Origin: Seminavis robusta
Taxonomy: Eukaryota > Bacillariophyta > Bacillariophyceae > Naviculales > Naviculaceae
Length of the DNA: 64,000 nt
Assembly (NCBI GenBank): GCA_903772945.1
Contig: CAICTM010000194.1
Span: 1-64,000, forward strand
Direction of reading: 5' to 3'
Shown here: positions 42,032 through 53,100 of the stretch, piece after piece
Position numbering within the stretch: position 1 is the first letter of the stretch
How the letters are laid out: each line of letters starts with the position of its first letter
The notes under the pieces: generated by a model
Told to the model about the DNA's origin: nothing
The model's database searches: none
What the model saw: the letters and a program-made list of their open reading frames with translations, nothing else
Program-made: the position numbers and the translations under genes

Positions 42032-43861
42032 ATGAGCAAACGATCCTTGCCCTCGAAAGACCCTCAAGTGGCCTCACTCCCTGGATCGGCGTCGGCTTTG
42101 GTCCCTGTCCCCAAGACTGTCACGAGGGCCAAAATGGAATTGTCGGACAAAGGGGTGTTGGCTTCCACAACCGTGGCCGGCATGTTCGTGGAAGCTGAGT
42201 TGACGGCAGTCCATGTATTTGAAGAGACTATTGATGAACAGAAGCAATTGTCTGTGAACGGCCCTGCTAGTAGTCAAAACACCACGGACCATTGCCACAG
42301 TATGAAAGAGGTGAAGAAACGAGCAGCCAATGAACCTGCTGATATCGAAAAATCTGCTTCCACTCACAGAGAATCAATCCCAGCTCCTCCTGAATTGCGA
42401 AGTTCTATAGCCATGAGCATAGAATCTCAACCAGGTGCCTTTCCAGTTGCTGGTTTTTTGGGAGAGAGTGGTGAGTTTTGTCAAGAGGAGAGCGGCTCTG
42501 ATGACTCGGAAAGCAATGAAGTACTGGAAAGGAACACAGTTGCAGAATATGGTGCGGCCAACGATTATCCCCTCTCCATTGAGGCAAGTGTGGTTGATGA
42601 CGAAGATTATGAGGATGCGACGATTGATCATCATCATCATCAAGTCCTGGAAGAGGCAACCAACGTCAAACCACTTCCTCCAGCAGCACCCAGGAGAACA
42701 TCGAGACTACCTTTTGTTGTTGTTCTTTTGTTGGTATTGTTGGCCGCTTTGCTATCAATTGTGCTTGTTCCAATTCGGTCACAAGAAAATCAAAAGGATA
42801 CTTATGCATCCCCCACAATTGCAGGACAGCCTGCAGAGATTGCTATCGACGATGAAATCACCGCCAAATACCCGCCCTTTGACAACCACACGGGGGGGCT
42901 CCATCACAAGACACGCACTGACATCCTTGACAATCCTGGGAGCCCTCAGTCTAAAGCCAACACATGGATGTGGAATGACCCACTCTTTGAGTCATATCCA
43001 AGTTGGCGCCAACACCAAAGGTTTGCCATGGCTGTCATTTACTACTCCACAGGAGGAGACAACTGGCTTCAGAAGGATCATTGGCTGTCCTCTGATGTAC
43101 CAGAATGTGAGTGGTTCTCACAAAGTCCAACACCATGTGATGAAGAAGGAAGACTCATTATTCAAGACTACAAATACAACAATTTGGGGGGCACCATACC
43201 ATTGGAATTCCAGCTTGCATCAACAAAAATTGTTGACTACTCTCACAACAATATCTCGGGTTATCTGCCGCAGCTCACCGACAACAATCACTTTGAAGAA
43301 TTCATTGTCTCCAACAACAGAATCAAACCCTATCCTGTTGTAGCTGACTCTAGTTTCAAAGGAGACTACAGAAAAGTCATCAGAATTGATTCCAACAATA
43401 TTGAATTCAAAAGCATAGGACTATTGCGTGCATTTCCAAATTTGGAAATTTTGAACATGACCAAGAATGTGATTGCCAGCACACTGCCAACAGAAGTACA
43501 GTTCACGCCTAAGCTGACATACTTGGGAATAGGCGACAATCTCTTTGTGGGGACTGTGCCCACAGAGCTTGGTTTGCTTCCTGCGCTGAGTGGCTTGGAC
43601 ATTTCGGACAACCTTGCTCTTCACGGAACACTTCCCACAGAGCTAGGGCTGCTCTCTTCCCTTGTTGACTTGGATATTTCCAACAATGAGGCTTTGAATG
43701 GCACTCTTCCAGAAGAGCTTAGTGCGTTGGAGAATCTGGTTCGTTTGGATATTTCTGGGACATCGATTACTGGTATGGTCCCCATGGAGTTGTGCTCGAG
43801 AAACAACAGTGGTGTTCTTTCGTTGATTGCCAACTGCAGTCAGCTGGATTGTTGCCAATAG
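42032..43861 (+). CDS. Type II LRR membrane protein, paralogue 2
   Basis: Intronless, 609 residues, ATG at 42032. It repeats the plan of paralogue 1 and is very close to it in sequence. The cytosolic region (1-226) has SIESQPGAF (129-137) and VDDEDYEDA followed by a His run; the span is about 227-247. The ectodomain has TDILDNPGSPQSKANTWMWN, SWRQHQRFAMAVIYYSTGG, the Cys pair around EWFSQSPTPCD and the same LRR series (GTVPTELGLL, HGTLPTELGLL, NGTLPEELSAL, ITGMVPMEL), ending in NCSQLDCC. The N-terminal 60 residues differ most, having lost a block of about 14 residues relative to paralogue 1. This points to a tandem duplication followed by faster change in the cytosolic tail. Confidence 0.92.
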   Translation: MSKRSLPSKDPQVASLPGSASALVPVPKTVTRAKMELSDKGVLASTTVAGMFVEAELTAVHVFEETIDEQKQLSVNGPASSQNTTDHCHSMKEVKKRAANEPADIEKSASTHRESIPAPPELRSSIAMSIESQPGAFPVAGFLGESGEFCQEESGSDDSESNEVLERNTVAEYGAANDYPLSIEASVVDDEDYEDATIDHHHHQVLEEATNVKPLPPAAPRRTSRLPFVVVLLLVLLAALLSIVLVPIRSQENQKDTYASPTIAGQPAEIAIDDEITAKYPPFDNHTGGLHHKTRTDILDNPGSPQSKANTWMWNDPLFESYPSWRQHQRFAMAVIYYSTGGDNWLQKDHWLSSDVPECEWFSQSPTPCDEEGRLIIQDYKYNNLGGTIPLEFQLASTKIVDYSHNNISGYLPQLTDNNHFEEFIVSNNRIKPYPVVADSSFKGDYRKVIRIDSNNIEFKSIGLLRAFPNLEILNMTKNVIASTLPTEVQFTPKLTYLGIGDNLFVGTVPTELGLLPALSGLDISDNLALHGTLPTELGLLSSLVDLDISNNEALNGTLPEELSALENLVRLDISGTSITGMVPMELCSRNNSGVLSLIANCSQLDCCQ

Positions 43862-44627
43862 CTAGCACCCTTGCTAGTGGTGTGGACCAGGAATCAGAGC
43901 GGCAAAACAAAGTGACAGTATTGTGGTTAGCCTTGGGCTTATGACTGGCCCTTCAAGTGGATTAGCAAGTTATTCATTCTGACGTGCTTGTATCACAAGT
44001 TGGATTCCGCAGCAGGAATGTTGACATGCTAGCTAGCTAGGTGGGACCCAATCAAACAGGAAACTGAGCTGGTAGAAGCTGTAGCGAATCGGATCTATCC
44101 AACGCCAGCACAATCCAGCCCACAAGGACCCTACCACTTGTTTACAGCCGCATCCTTTCAGATTTTTCTCAGAGGAGTACGGTAGTAGAGCTCCGGATCC
44201 GCTCGTTTGATCAAGATATCGATGTTGTGTGCAACGTGCAACCCTTCTTTATAAAGAGAAAGGTTGTCAGTGCATGGTTGCAGTTGTCAGTTTTAGACGG
44301 TAGCTGCGACGGTACGGTAGCTGGGCATGTAGTGGGTAGTGGGTCATCGTCATCGGCTTTGGTCGTCATTCTTATTTAACAGGCTGTTTCCGCGGTCACT
44401 AGGTGGCAATACAGCAGTTAAATGTAGAGTTTCGAAAGCATTTTTGGAGGCTTATCAACGCAGACACACGCAGCTCACACGCTCAGCTTGCTCATCCTCA
44501 CTGCTTCGAGAGGGCCAGAGTCCTCTCACCTCTCACAACCTTTACTACTCAAAATTATTAAGGGGGGGTTTAGAGTAGGACGGCCCACGACGGCCACCAT
44601 GATAGGGACTTCTTCCACAAGTCCAAG
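43862..44627. other. Spacer between LRR paralogues 2 and 3
   Basis: It contains a GCTAGC run at about 44028-44040, the dispersed repeat fragment at 44561-44579, and a short upstream frame that overlaps the start of paralogue 3. No other gene is seen. Confidence 0.5.
44561..44579 (+). repeat. Fragment of the dispersed 34-bp repeat
   Basis: AGGGGGGGTTTAGAGTAGG matches the left end of the copy at 61491-61527 and the inverted copy at 18387-18420, differing only in the length of the G run. The match stops abruptly, suggesting a terminus or a truncated insertion in the leader of paralogue 3. Confidence 0.6.
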
Positions 44628-44631
44628 ATGA
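44599..44631 (+). promoter_or_regulatory. Upstream ORF overlapping the start of LRR paralogue 3
   Basis: A ten-codon frame opens at an ATG in a very good context (GGCCACCATGA) and stops at a TGA that shares bases with the main ATG (ATGA at 44628-44631). If it lies in the mRNA it would catch scanning ribosomes and reduce translation or allow re-initiation at the main start. The other two paralogues lack this arrangement. The transcript start is unknown, so the role is inference. Confidence 0.45.
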
Positions 44632-46493
44632 GTGACTCCTCCGCCGCTCCCTCCACCATGAAAGACCCTCCAGCGGCTTCACTCCCTGCGACTAGTAGCA
44701 GATCAGAGGTGGCTTCTTTGCCATCAGCAGCAACACAGGGATGGGGGAATGTGCCCTTGCCAATTCTGAGAGCCGAAGCAAATCTCTCCGAAAAGCAGAT
44801 TTTGACTGCTGTGGACGACAATACCAATACAAGCAAAGATGAACCTGCTGTAATAAGAGAATCGGTCCGCCTCTTTGAGGAGACTCTTTATGCAGACAAA
44901 AACTCCAAGACTGAGAAAGCAGCCGACAATATCGACGGGTCGGCGTCCAGTCGGCACGGATCGCTGTCCAGTCAACACCAAGATCCAATCCCCGGTCCTC
45001 CCGAATTTCGAAGTGCTGCTCGCATTGCGGTAGAATCCCGGCCAGGTGCCTTTCCAGTGGCTGGCATTTCAGCAACAAGTGATGACTTGCTTAGTGGCGG
45101 CGAAGAAAATGGCTCTGACCAAAACATACATGAACGCACAGAAGCGCAGGAATGGTTGGAATTCAACACTGCCAACGATTTCTACAACGATGAATACCCC
45201 ACGGAATACCCAATTGAGGCAAGTGTGGTTGACGAAAATGACTATGAGGATGCCAGTGTTCATCGTCCACAAGTCCTGGAAGAGGCAACCAACGTCAAAC
45301 CACTTCCTCCTACTAGACCCAAAAAAGAGAGATCATCAAAGGTTGGTGTCTTTGTCATATTTCTCTTGCTATTTGTGGGGATATTGGTAGCGATTGTGCT
45401 GATATCAACCCTTTCACAAGATCATGACAAAGCGTCTGATGAGATCCCTAGTCAAGAAGGACAGCCTGCAGAGATTCCTATGGAAGAGGAAATCACTGCC
45501 ACATACCCACCCTTTGACAACGGCACCCTTCCTCTCAGCACACAAACGGACATCCTTGACAATCCTGGGAGCCCAAGGTACAAAGCTAACACATGGATGT
45601 GGGAAGACCCACTCTTTGAGTCGTATCTAAGTTGGCGCCAACACCAAAGGTTTGCCATGGCTGTGATTTATTTCTCCACAGAGGGTGACAACTGGCTTCG
45701 GAAAGATGATTGGTTGTCCTATGAGGTGCCAGAGTGCCAATGGTTCTCTCAGAGTGATAGTCCAACAGTCTGTGATGAAGACGGAAGACTGGTTATTCAA
45801 GACTACAAATACAACAATTTGGGTGGCACTCTGCCCTTTGAATTCCAGCTTGCATCAACAAAGATTGCTGACTACTCCAACAACAATATCTCGGGTTATC
45901 TGCCGCAGCTGACTGATACTAATCGCTTGGAAGAATTCATTGTCTCCAACAACAGAATCAGACCATATGCTGTTGTGGCAGACTCTGGCCTTATTGGAGA
46001 ATACCGAAAAGTCATCAAGATTGATTCCAACAACATTGAATTCAAAAACATGGGACTATTGAGTGTGTTTCCAAGTTTGGAAGTTTTGAACATGACCAAG
46101 AATGTGATTGCCAGCACATTGCCCATGGAAGTACAGCTCACACCAAACCTCACCTATTTGGGAATAGGTGACAATCTTTGTGTGGGGACTGTGCCCACGG
46201 AGCTTGGTTTGCTTCCTGCACTGACTGGATTGGACATTTCGGACAACCTTGATCTTCAAGGAACTCTTCCCACAGAACTTGGGCTACTGTATTCCCTTGT
46301 TGACTTGGATGTTTCCAACAATGAGGCTTTGAATGGAACTCTTCCAGAAGAGCTTAGTGCATTGGAGAATCTGGTTCATTTGGATATTTCTGGGACATCG
46401 ATTACTGGCATGGTCCCCATGGAGTTGTGCTCGAGAAACAACAGTGGTGTTCTTTCGTTGATTGCCAACTGCAGTCAGCTGGAGTGCTGCTAA
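44628..46493 (+). CDS. Type II LRR membrane protein, paralogue 3
   Basis: Intronless, 621 residues, ATG at 44628. The cytosolic part (1-238) is the most diverged of the three, but keeps AVESRPGAFPVAG (about 134-146), ASVVDENDYEDA and QVLEEATNVKPLPP. The span is about 239-259 (VFVIFLLLFVGILVAIVLIS). The ectodomain keeps TDILDNPGSPRYKANTWMWE, SWRQHQRFAMAVIYFSTEG, WFSQSDSPTVCD, the Asn-rich LRR series and the cap NCSQLECC. Ectodomain and cap are close to paralogues 1 and 2, and the last 150 codons are almost the same as in paralogue 2, so gene conversion is possible. The strong contrast between a conserved outside and a loose inside, except for the short motifs, suggests those motifs matter for signalling or sorting. 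Confidence 0.92.
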   Translation: MSDSSAAPSTMKDPPAASLPATSSRSEVASLPSAATQGWGNVPLPILRAEANLSEKQILTAVDDNTNTSKDEPAVIRESVRLFEETLYADKNSKTEKAADNIDGSASSRHGSLSSQHQDPIPGPPEFRSAARIAVESRPGAFPVAGISATSDDLLSGGEENGSDQNIHERTEAQEWLEFNTANDFYNDEYPTEYPIEASVVDENDYEDASVHRPQVLEEATNVKPLPPTRPKKERSSKVGVFVIFLLLFVGILVAIVLISTLSQDHDKASDEIPSQEGQPAEIPMEEEITATYPPFDNGTLPLSTQTDILDNPGSPRYKANTWMWEDPLFESYLSWRQHQRFAMAVIYFSTEGDNWLRKDDWLSYEVPECQWFSQSDSPTVCDEDGRLVIQDYKYNNLGGTLPFEFQLASTKIADYSNNNISGYLPQLTDTNRLEEFIVSNNRIRPYAVVADSGLIGEYRKVIKIDSNNIEFKNMGLLSVFPSLEVLNMTKNVIASTLPMEVQLTPNLTYLGIGDNLCVGTVPTELGLLPALTGLDISDNLDLQGTLPTELGLLYSLVDLDVSNNEALNGTLPEELSALENLVHLDISGTSITGMVPMELCSRNNSGVLSLIANCSQLECC

Positions 46494-47183
46494 ATAGCTT
46501 ACTTGCTGCATATTGGATGTGCAGCCAGTACTAGTTTGGTGGCATACTGGTAGGTAGCAGTATCACTTTTTGAATAAATATTCATGCAGGAAGATTCATT
46601 CTATCCCAACCGAGCTAGTCTACTAGTGATGGATCGAGTAACCTTTTCCATGGTTTTGATAGTCTGCTTCGCAGGTGGTTTTGCTTTAAACTCGCGACGA
46701 GTACTCTAGCTAGCTAGCTAGCTAGGCAGCCAGGGTAGCTGCTAGCTAGTAGAGAGGCTGAGGACGGCTCCTAATAGCCCGTGCCAAGTTGTGCAACCGT
46801 TGTGGTTCGAGATAACTTCAGCTGGTCCGAGCTCACCTGGCATCGCGGCTTTGCAAACCTTCAGCGACCAAAAAGAGCCTTACTTACTTCCCCCCATTGC
46901 CGTAAGAAGCTTGACTTAGGGACACCAAGTCTCAGATGACCATTCTGTGAGGTTCTTTTTGGTTCACTTCACCAAATTCGTCAAATGAGCTAGGGTCATT
47001 TTACCAAAATATACCATGGGTCATCATTGCCACCAAGCAAACAAGCAAACTGGTACCAAAAAGAAGACCGGTACCCGACTCAAAGGCGAACATGATCTCC
47101 TCCCAAGGACATCATCAATCCATTATTCGCAGCAGCAATAGCAATACAACAGAGCAAGAGCAAGAGACTTGGAGAGCGAGAGC
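46494..47183. other. Intergenic region
   Basis: It contains a GCTAGC run at about 46705-46724 and otherwise unremarkable sequence leading to the promoter of the FAS1 gene. Confidence 0.5.
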
Positions 47184-50100
47184 ATGAAGAGCACCAGTGC
47201 TACTAGTCCTGATACCGTCGGTAACTCGTTGAGAAGGGGAGGGTCGATGGGTAGCATCCGAAGAAGCAGAAGGAGAGGCATGGGTAGCATGGGTAGCATC
47301 CATATGGGAATGTTTCTACTGGTAGTAACCCTCCTTCTAGGCATACATGTGGTGCCATGTACCGGAATTTGGTTCACGAACGAGTTTAATGAAAAAGCTG
47401 GGCCTTGTCTTTCCGATTCCAATGTTATTGGATACAAGCATATCTATGACGTCATGTCAGATCTCGAATACGAACAGATTCGGCTGGAAGCAGGAGAAGC
47501 TTCCCGTGCCCCGTATGTGATTCCACTGTGTCCCCGGATGAGGTACCTCATGGAGGAACAAGCCTTGGAAATCATCTTGAATGAGGACATTACAGTGGCG
47601 TGTGGCGAGTTGGGACAAAGCAGCGATCAATGCGTACTGGAAGGAGGAAGTGGGGATTATCAGCTCTTTATCCCTCCCACGTATAGCCGGAATGTCTATG
47701 TGCAGGGAATCACATTCTCCCAGTTTCCACACTCTGCCATTGTGGCCCGAGGAGATAGCGATGCCGTACTCTATATGAAGGACACGGTCTTTACCAACGG
47801 AACGTCCGTCGGCAGTGATATAGTGGATCTAGCACCTCCCAATGACACCGCCTTGGCTGCCATGTCGATCGCTGCCACTCGAACCACCGTTCAAAACCAT
47901 TTCGGTACTCCACCCGGAATATTCTCCAATCGACAGGGATCGCTCTATCTGGAGGATTTGACGCTGGGAGACAAGGGAGATAGTGTCGTTTGCGACGATC
48001 ATATCGTGTACACCGAACGAGCCAACGGGTACGGATCCCTCAATTTTCGAGGCACATTGGAAGCCACGGGTCAAACGGGCAACTTTGGCAACTACGCACC
48101 TCGCATCTTTGTGATACGAGGAACCGATGGGGTGGAACCGGGCACGCACTATTTTACCGATATGAACGTCGTGGCCAATCAGCAACTCCAATTTGAAGTC
48201 TTTCTTGAAATCCGCGGCGACAAGGAACAGGCGATTTGGACAAATGTCACCGTCAGCAACATTACCATGCAAGCCGATGGAGTTTTGGTGCATGCCATGA
48301 ATCAGAGCATGGTGTCAATTAGTGGGGGTCCTTCTTCTTCTGGAGGGCTCACTGTGGAGGATTCGGTCAATATGGGGGTACGTATCGTACGGTACGGTGC
48401 TTGCGGATGTGTGAATTGGCTGTTGCGTCGCTCACAGCACGTATTCCACATGCACGCATGCATGCATCACTTACTATTGTTTATGATATTAGACCATCTT
48501 GCAAGCCAGCTCGTTGGCAACCGTGAAGGCTTCCGATGTGCAAGTCCGGAGAACGACCGCCAAACCCGTAAGTTCGGTCACCGTCATTCTATTTTTGGGG
48601 AGGGAGGGAGGATCATTGTGTCGGCACCACGAACGCTCACCTCGTTTTTTCATATTCCAATAGGATCGAATCAGAGTCAGCAGCGTACTCATGGCATCGA
48701 TCGGTGGGACAATCCTTGCAGAGAGATTCGATGTGTCGGATGTACGCGATTTCACGGTACGTTACGATCTCTTTGACAAATAGAAATGCTTGCAATGCTC
48801 CTTTTTCGGCAGCGAATTCTGTTCCTCTTGGTCTTGTGTATTCTCTCATATCAAGCATTCCGCTCCTTTCATCCAATTCGTTCATTCTTACTTACTTACT
48901 TACGCTAGTCCATCTATATGGCCGAATGCGGAAGTGTGCTCCAAGTGCTATCCGCTTGTTTGAGTCAGGCAACGGTAGAGTATATCGGATTCCTAGATGC
49001 GGAGTCCTTCCCTGTCATGGTGGAGAATTACGTGGAAACAGGCTCCATCAGCGGGCTTGTCCAATGCGCCGAGGAGCCGTCTCTCTCGATATTTAAACCG
49101 GATCCCGGTTCTGTATGCTTAGGAAGCACGGTACCATGCACGGGCACTTGCTTGCCCACATTCCGGGAAACGACAACTTGCCAACCTCACGACGCTAGCC
49201 TTGGCTTGGAGTTTGAAGCAACCGATTCCTTTGACGTACGGGATTGTTCCGCTTCTTCCGCGGAACAAGAGGACAAGATTTTGCGTTTCAACCTTCGATT
49301 CTCGATCTTTTCAGACACTGATTTTTTTGAGCTCTTTAAGGATGATATTGATGGAGTAATCTGTCAAACACAATACTGGCTCAGTCAATTGATGCAGAAT
49401 GCTACCGGTAGCAAGAGTGTCTACGTCCAGGCTACGGAGATAGATTGGGGCCACTACAAAGAAGCAGACGAACCGTTACACCTGAACTTTACAGCACAGC
49501 TCGAAGATGCCGCAAGTGAAACTGATGATGTCGACTGGCTGGATTCTCAACAAATCCTCAATGAAGTGGAACGTTTGGGGGAAGAGGGATGGAAACGGTA
49601 CTTGGTGGATTATGTGTGGAAAGCTGAGCCACTTGGTCAAAATGTTTTCGCAAATGCCAATCAAGTGTTTTATGATCTCTTAATGCGAGAGCCCGTGCAG
49701 GGCACGCTCGAAGAAGCTGAATGTCCGGCAACTGTTGCCCCAACTGCAGCTCCTTCCAGCAGTTCGTCAGCTGATTCCAGCAGCTTGGACCCATCATTGA
49801 CGTCGGTGGTGGACGCGGTCGCATTGTATGCAGAAGCAGAAACGATGCTTGAAAAGCTAGTCTTGTCAGGCGTGGACTCTCAACTCCGTACGGCTGGACC
49901 GTTCACGCTTTTGGTGCCAACAAATGAAGCCTTTGAGAAAGCATATCGACCAGAATTGGACACGGAAGAGTACAAGCATCATTTGGTAGACTTACTGGGG
50001 TATCACGTGGTGGAAGGTCTTTATGTATCCAGTTTCATCACCGAGGATATGAAAGCGCTAACGATAAACGGTGAAAGTATCAATGTTACAAGCATCGATC

Positions 50101-53100
50101 CTACAATGATCAATGGTGAGGCCACCGTCATTGCTGCGGATGTGCTCGCGGACAACGGTGTTGCGCATATGATTGATGAATTGCTGCTTCCAAGGAGTTT
50201 CACCATGGATATGATCAGTGCTGTTACCATGCACCCTGACCTCACAATCTTGCTGGAGTTGTTGATACCTGACTTGGTGGAGACACTTCAGGGAACTGGT
50301 CCATTTACGTTGTTCGCACCCACCGACGCCGCCTTCAGGAGCTTGAACCCGGATGTATTGATGCTTTTGCAAACTGATGAAGCTTTGAGGGAGGACGTCA
50401 ATGCGCTTTTGAGTCATCATGTGGCAAATGGCATCTGGGTCGCGGGAGAGCTCCAAATTGAATCAGAGTTGCAAATGCTCTCGGGCAACACTACCATGAT
50501 CAGCAACAATCCGTCTTTGATGATTGGTTCGGCGCAACTGCGAGATACAGATATTCTTGTCACCAACGGTGTGATTCACATCATCGACTCTGTCCTGCTC
50601 ATGGGGAATGCCACGGGTAGTAACTCCACAGGCGAAGACGACGACGACTCGATTGGCGGGCCTGGCGGCAACATCAATAGCAGCAGTCCCGATTGGCCCT
50701 TTGGTCCCAATTACATGGATCTTTCTGAATTGGATCCCATGTCAGATTACAATCTCAGTTTTTCTCTGTTTTCGGGGAAAGAAAGTCCAGCCAGTTGGGC
50801 CGATGTCAATGCCTTGATGTGTCAAGTCAACAGCTTCTACACTTTCCATTTGCGTCGAATGCTCAATGATGCAACCATCTTCGTGAAGGCCGTTTTCATT
50901 GATTTCTACTTCAACGACGATGGTGCCGGTTCGGACGTGGAAGATATTGTTGTCACCTTCACTGCCTTTGCGTATTTTGGTGATGAAGAGCACACACAAG
51001 TCGACGCTGATGATGTTTTCCAAGCGATGAAACTTTCTGCAGATGATCTCCAGAATTTTCGTGAAGAATTCATCTGGAAGAGTGAACCCGAGCAAGAAAA
51101 CATCTTTTATCATACCGAATCTCTTGCCATAGAGGCAGGTGTTAACAACCCAATCAACGACAATGCAATGCTCGTTGAAGCCAGTGGGTGTATCTTGCCA
51201 CCTGAAGACGAGGGTGCCATTTTGTCACCGAATGGTCCTGCTGTTCCGGATGGCGGTTTGGGCGGGGACGCTAAATCGACGAATATCGCTGTAGCCTTTC
51301 GAGTGTCCAACGTCGAAAACATCAAAACGTCGGACGATATCAAGGCAGCGGGATTGGAAGATTCCTTCCCTGTCTTTGTCAGTGAACTTGTCAATGATAT
51401 GACCGCTGGAAGTAGCGCCCTTCGTGGCGGTCGAAGTTTGCGGGTGGTGCCCATCCCCGGAACGGCAACTATTGAGAGGGTGTTAGAATTTGATTGTCCG
51501 GCGAACGTTTTGCCGGGTCTCACCTGCCATGAAGTCTTGGCCGCTTATGACCTGCTCATGAGCAGTGACGAAGACGAGAATACTGTCAACAATGAATATA
51601 CTGATGCTACCAATCTAGCTGTCTATGATGGAACTTACAACAATGTCTTGCAGCGTGTCAATCCTGACACGCCTCTCTACATCGGAATCATGACCAGTGA
51701 AGATCAGATCCCTCCCGGGTCAGACACAGCCCCGGGATCAGGCAACAATGAAACTGAAGCCAACGTCACTTCGGTGGTGGACATTTTGGCCGGAGAGGAA
51801 GACTTTTCTGCTTTGTTGGCAGCGATGGCTGCGACCGAACTTGATGTCTTTTTGGAAGAGATGGAAAACGTGACTCTGTTCGCACCACAAAACGCAGGGT
51901 TCGAGACCCTCGACATGCAACGCCTAACCAAACTTGAGTACCGGCCGCACCTGATTGATCTCCTCGGATACCACGTTCTGCCCAACGAGATACCCACAGA
52001 TGACCTCGTCTTGTCCTTTTCCATGGTGGCTTTGAACGGGGAAACCGTCAATGTTACAAGTGTAAGCTCCAGAATGTTGTCGGAACTCGCGCGCCCTGAT
52101 ACTGGGGGTCAGGATGGGATAAAGTTGAACTACCGAGCGACAATTGTCCTTGCCGATTTGGAAGCTGAAAATGGCGTAGTTCATGGCCTTGACTCGGTGT
52201 TGTTGCCATTCAGCTATCGCTATGATGCCATGGGGGCAGCATTTGACTTGAATTACTTCTCCACACTCGCCACTCTTGTGTCAAACGCAGATTTGTTGGA
52301 AATGTTCCAGCAACCCGGACCTTTTACAATTTTTGCGCCTCGCAACGAAGCACTTTCTTCTTTGTCTTCTGATGAGTATGCCGAGCTGGATAGCAACCCC
52401 TCCGCACTGTTGGAGATGCTCAAAGGACACGTCTCTACTGGTGTGATCACCAGCCAGGACTTGTATGACGGGATGGTGATTACCATGATCAGTGGTGAGA
52501 CGCACGAAGTGAAATTGTCGCCATCACCCATGATCGGTTCGGCGCAACTGCGAGAAACAGATATTCTTGTCACCAACGGTGTTATACACTCCATCGACAA
52601 CCTGGCCAGATCGCCGACCTCCAGTGAAAGCGACGAAACCGAGCCTAGCGCAGACACTGTGTGGGACGTAATTGGAGGTGCCTCGAATCTACAATTGTTT
52701 CGGTCGGGGTTGGAGAGTACCAATGTTGACAAGCTGCTCCAACAAGATACTATGGACTTCACTGTTTTTGGTCCTCCTGACGAGGCAGTACAAAATGACG
52801 AAGCACTGAAATTTTACAGTGAGAATTTGAACAGTTGGATTGGCCACGCAACAGACATCTTTGAACACCATATCATGGTTGGCTTGGCACTCACCGAACG
52901 AGGCATTTGGGAAGATACTGTGTCTGAGATGTTTACCACGGTCACTGCCTCGTGTGCCTCATCGTTGCTCGTGAATCGCCGCACGCAGGAAATTGGTGGG
53001 CAAAGTATTGTTGTCGCAGACATGAGCGCAGCCAACGGGGTTGTGCATGAAATGAGCGGATTGTTGAATGTCGAATGGCGTCGAAAGTCGATCCTCCAGT

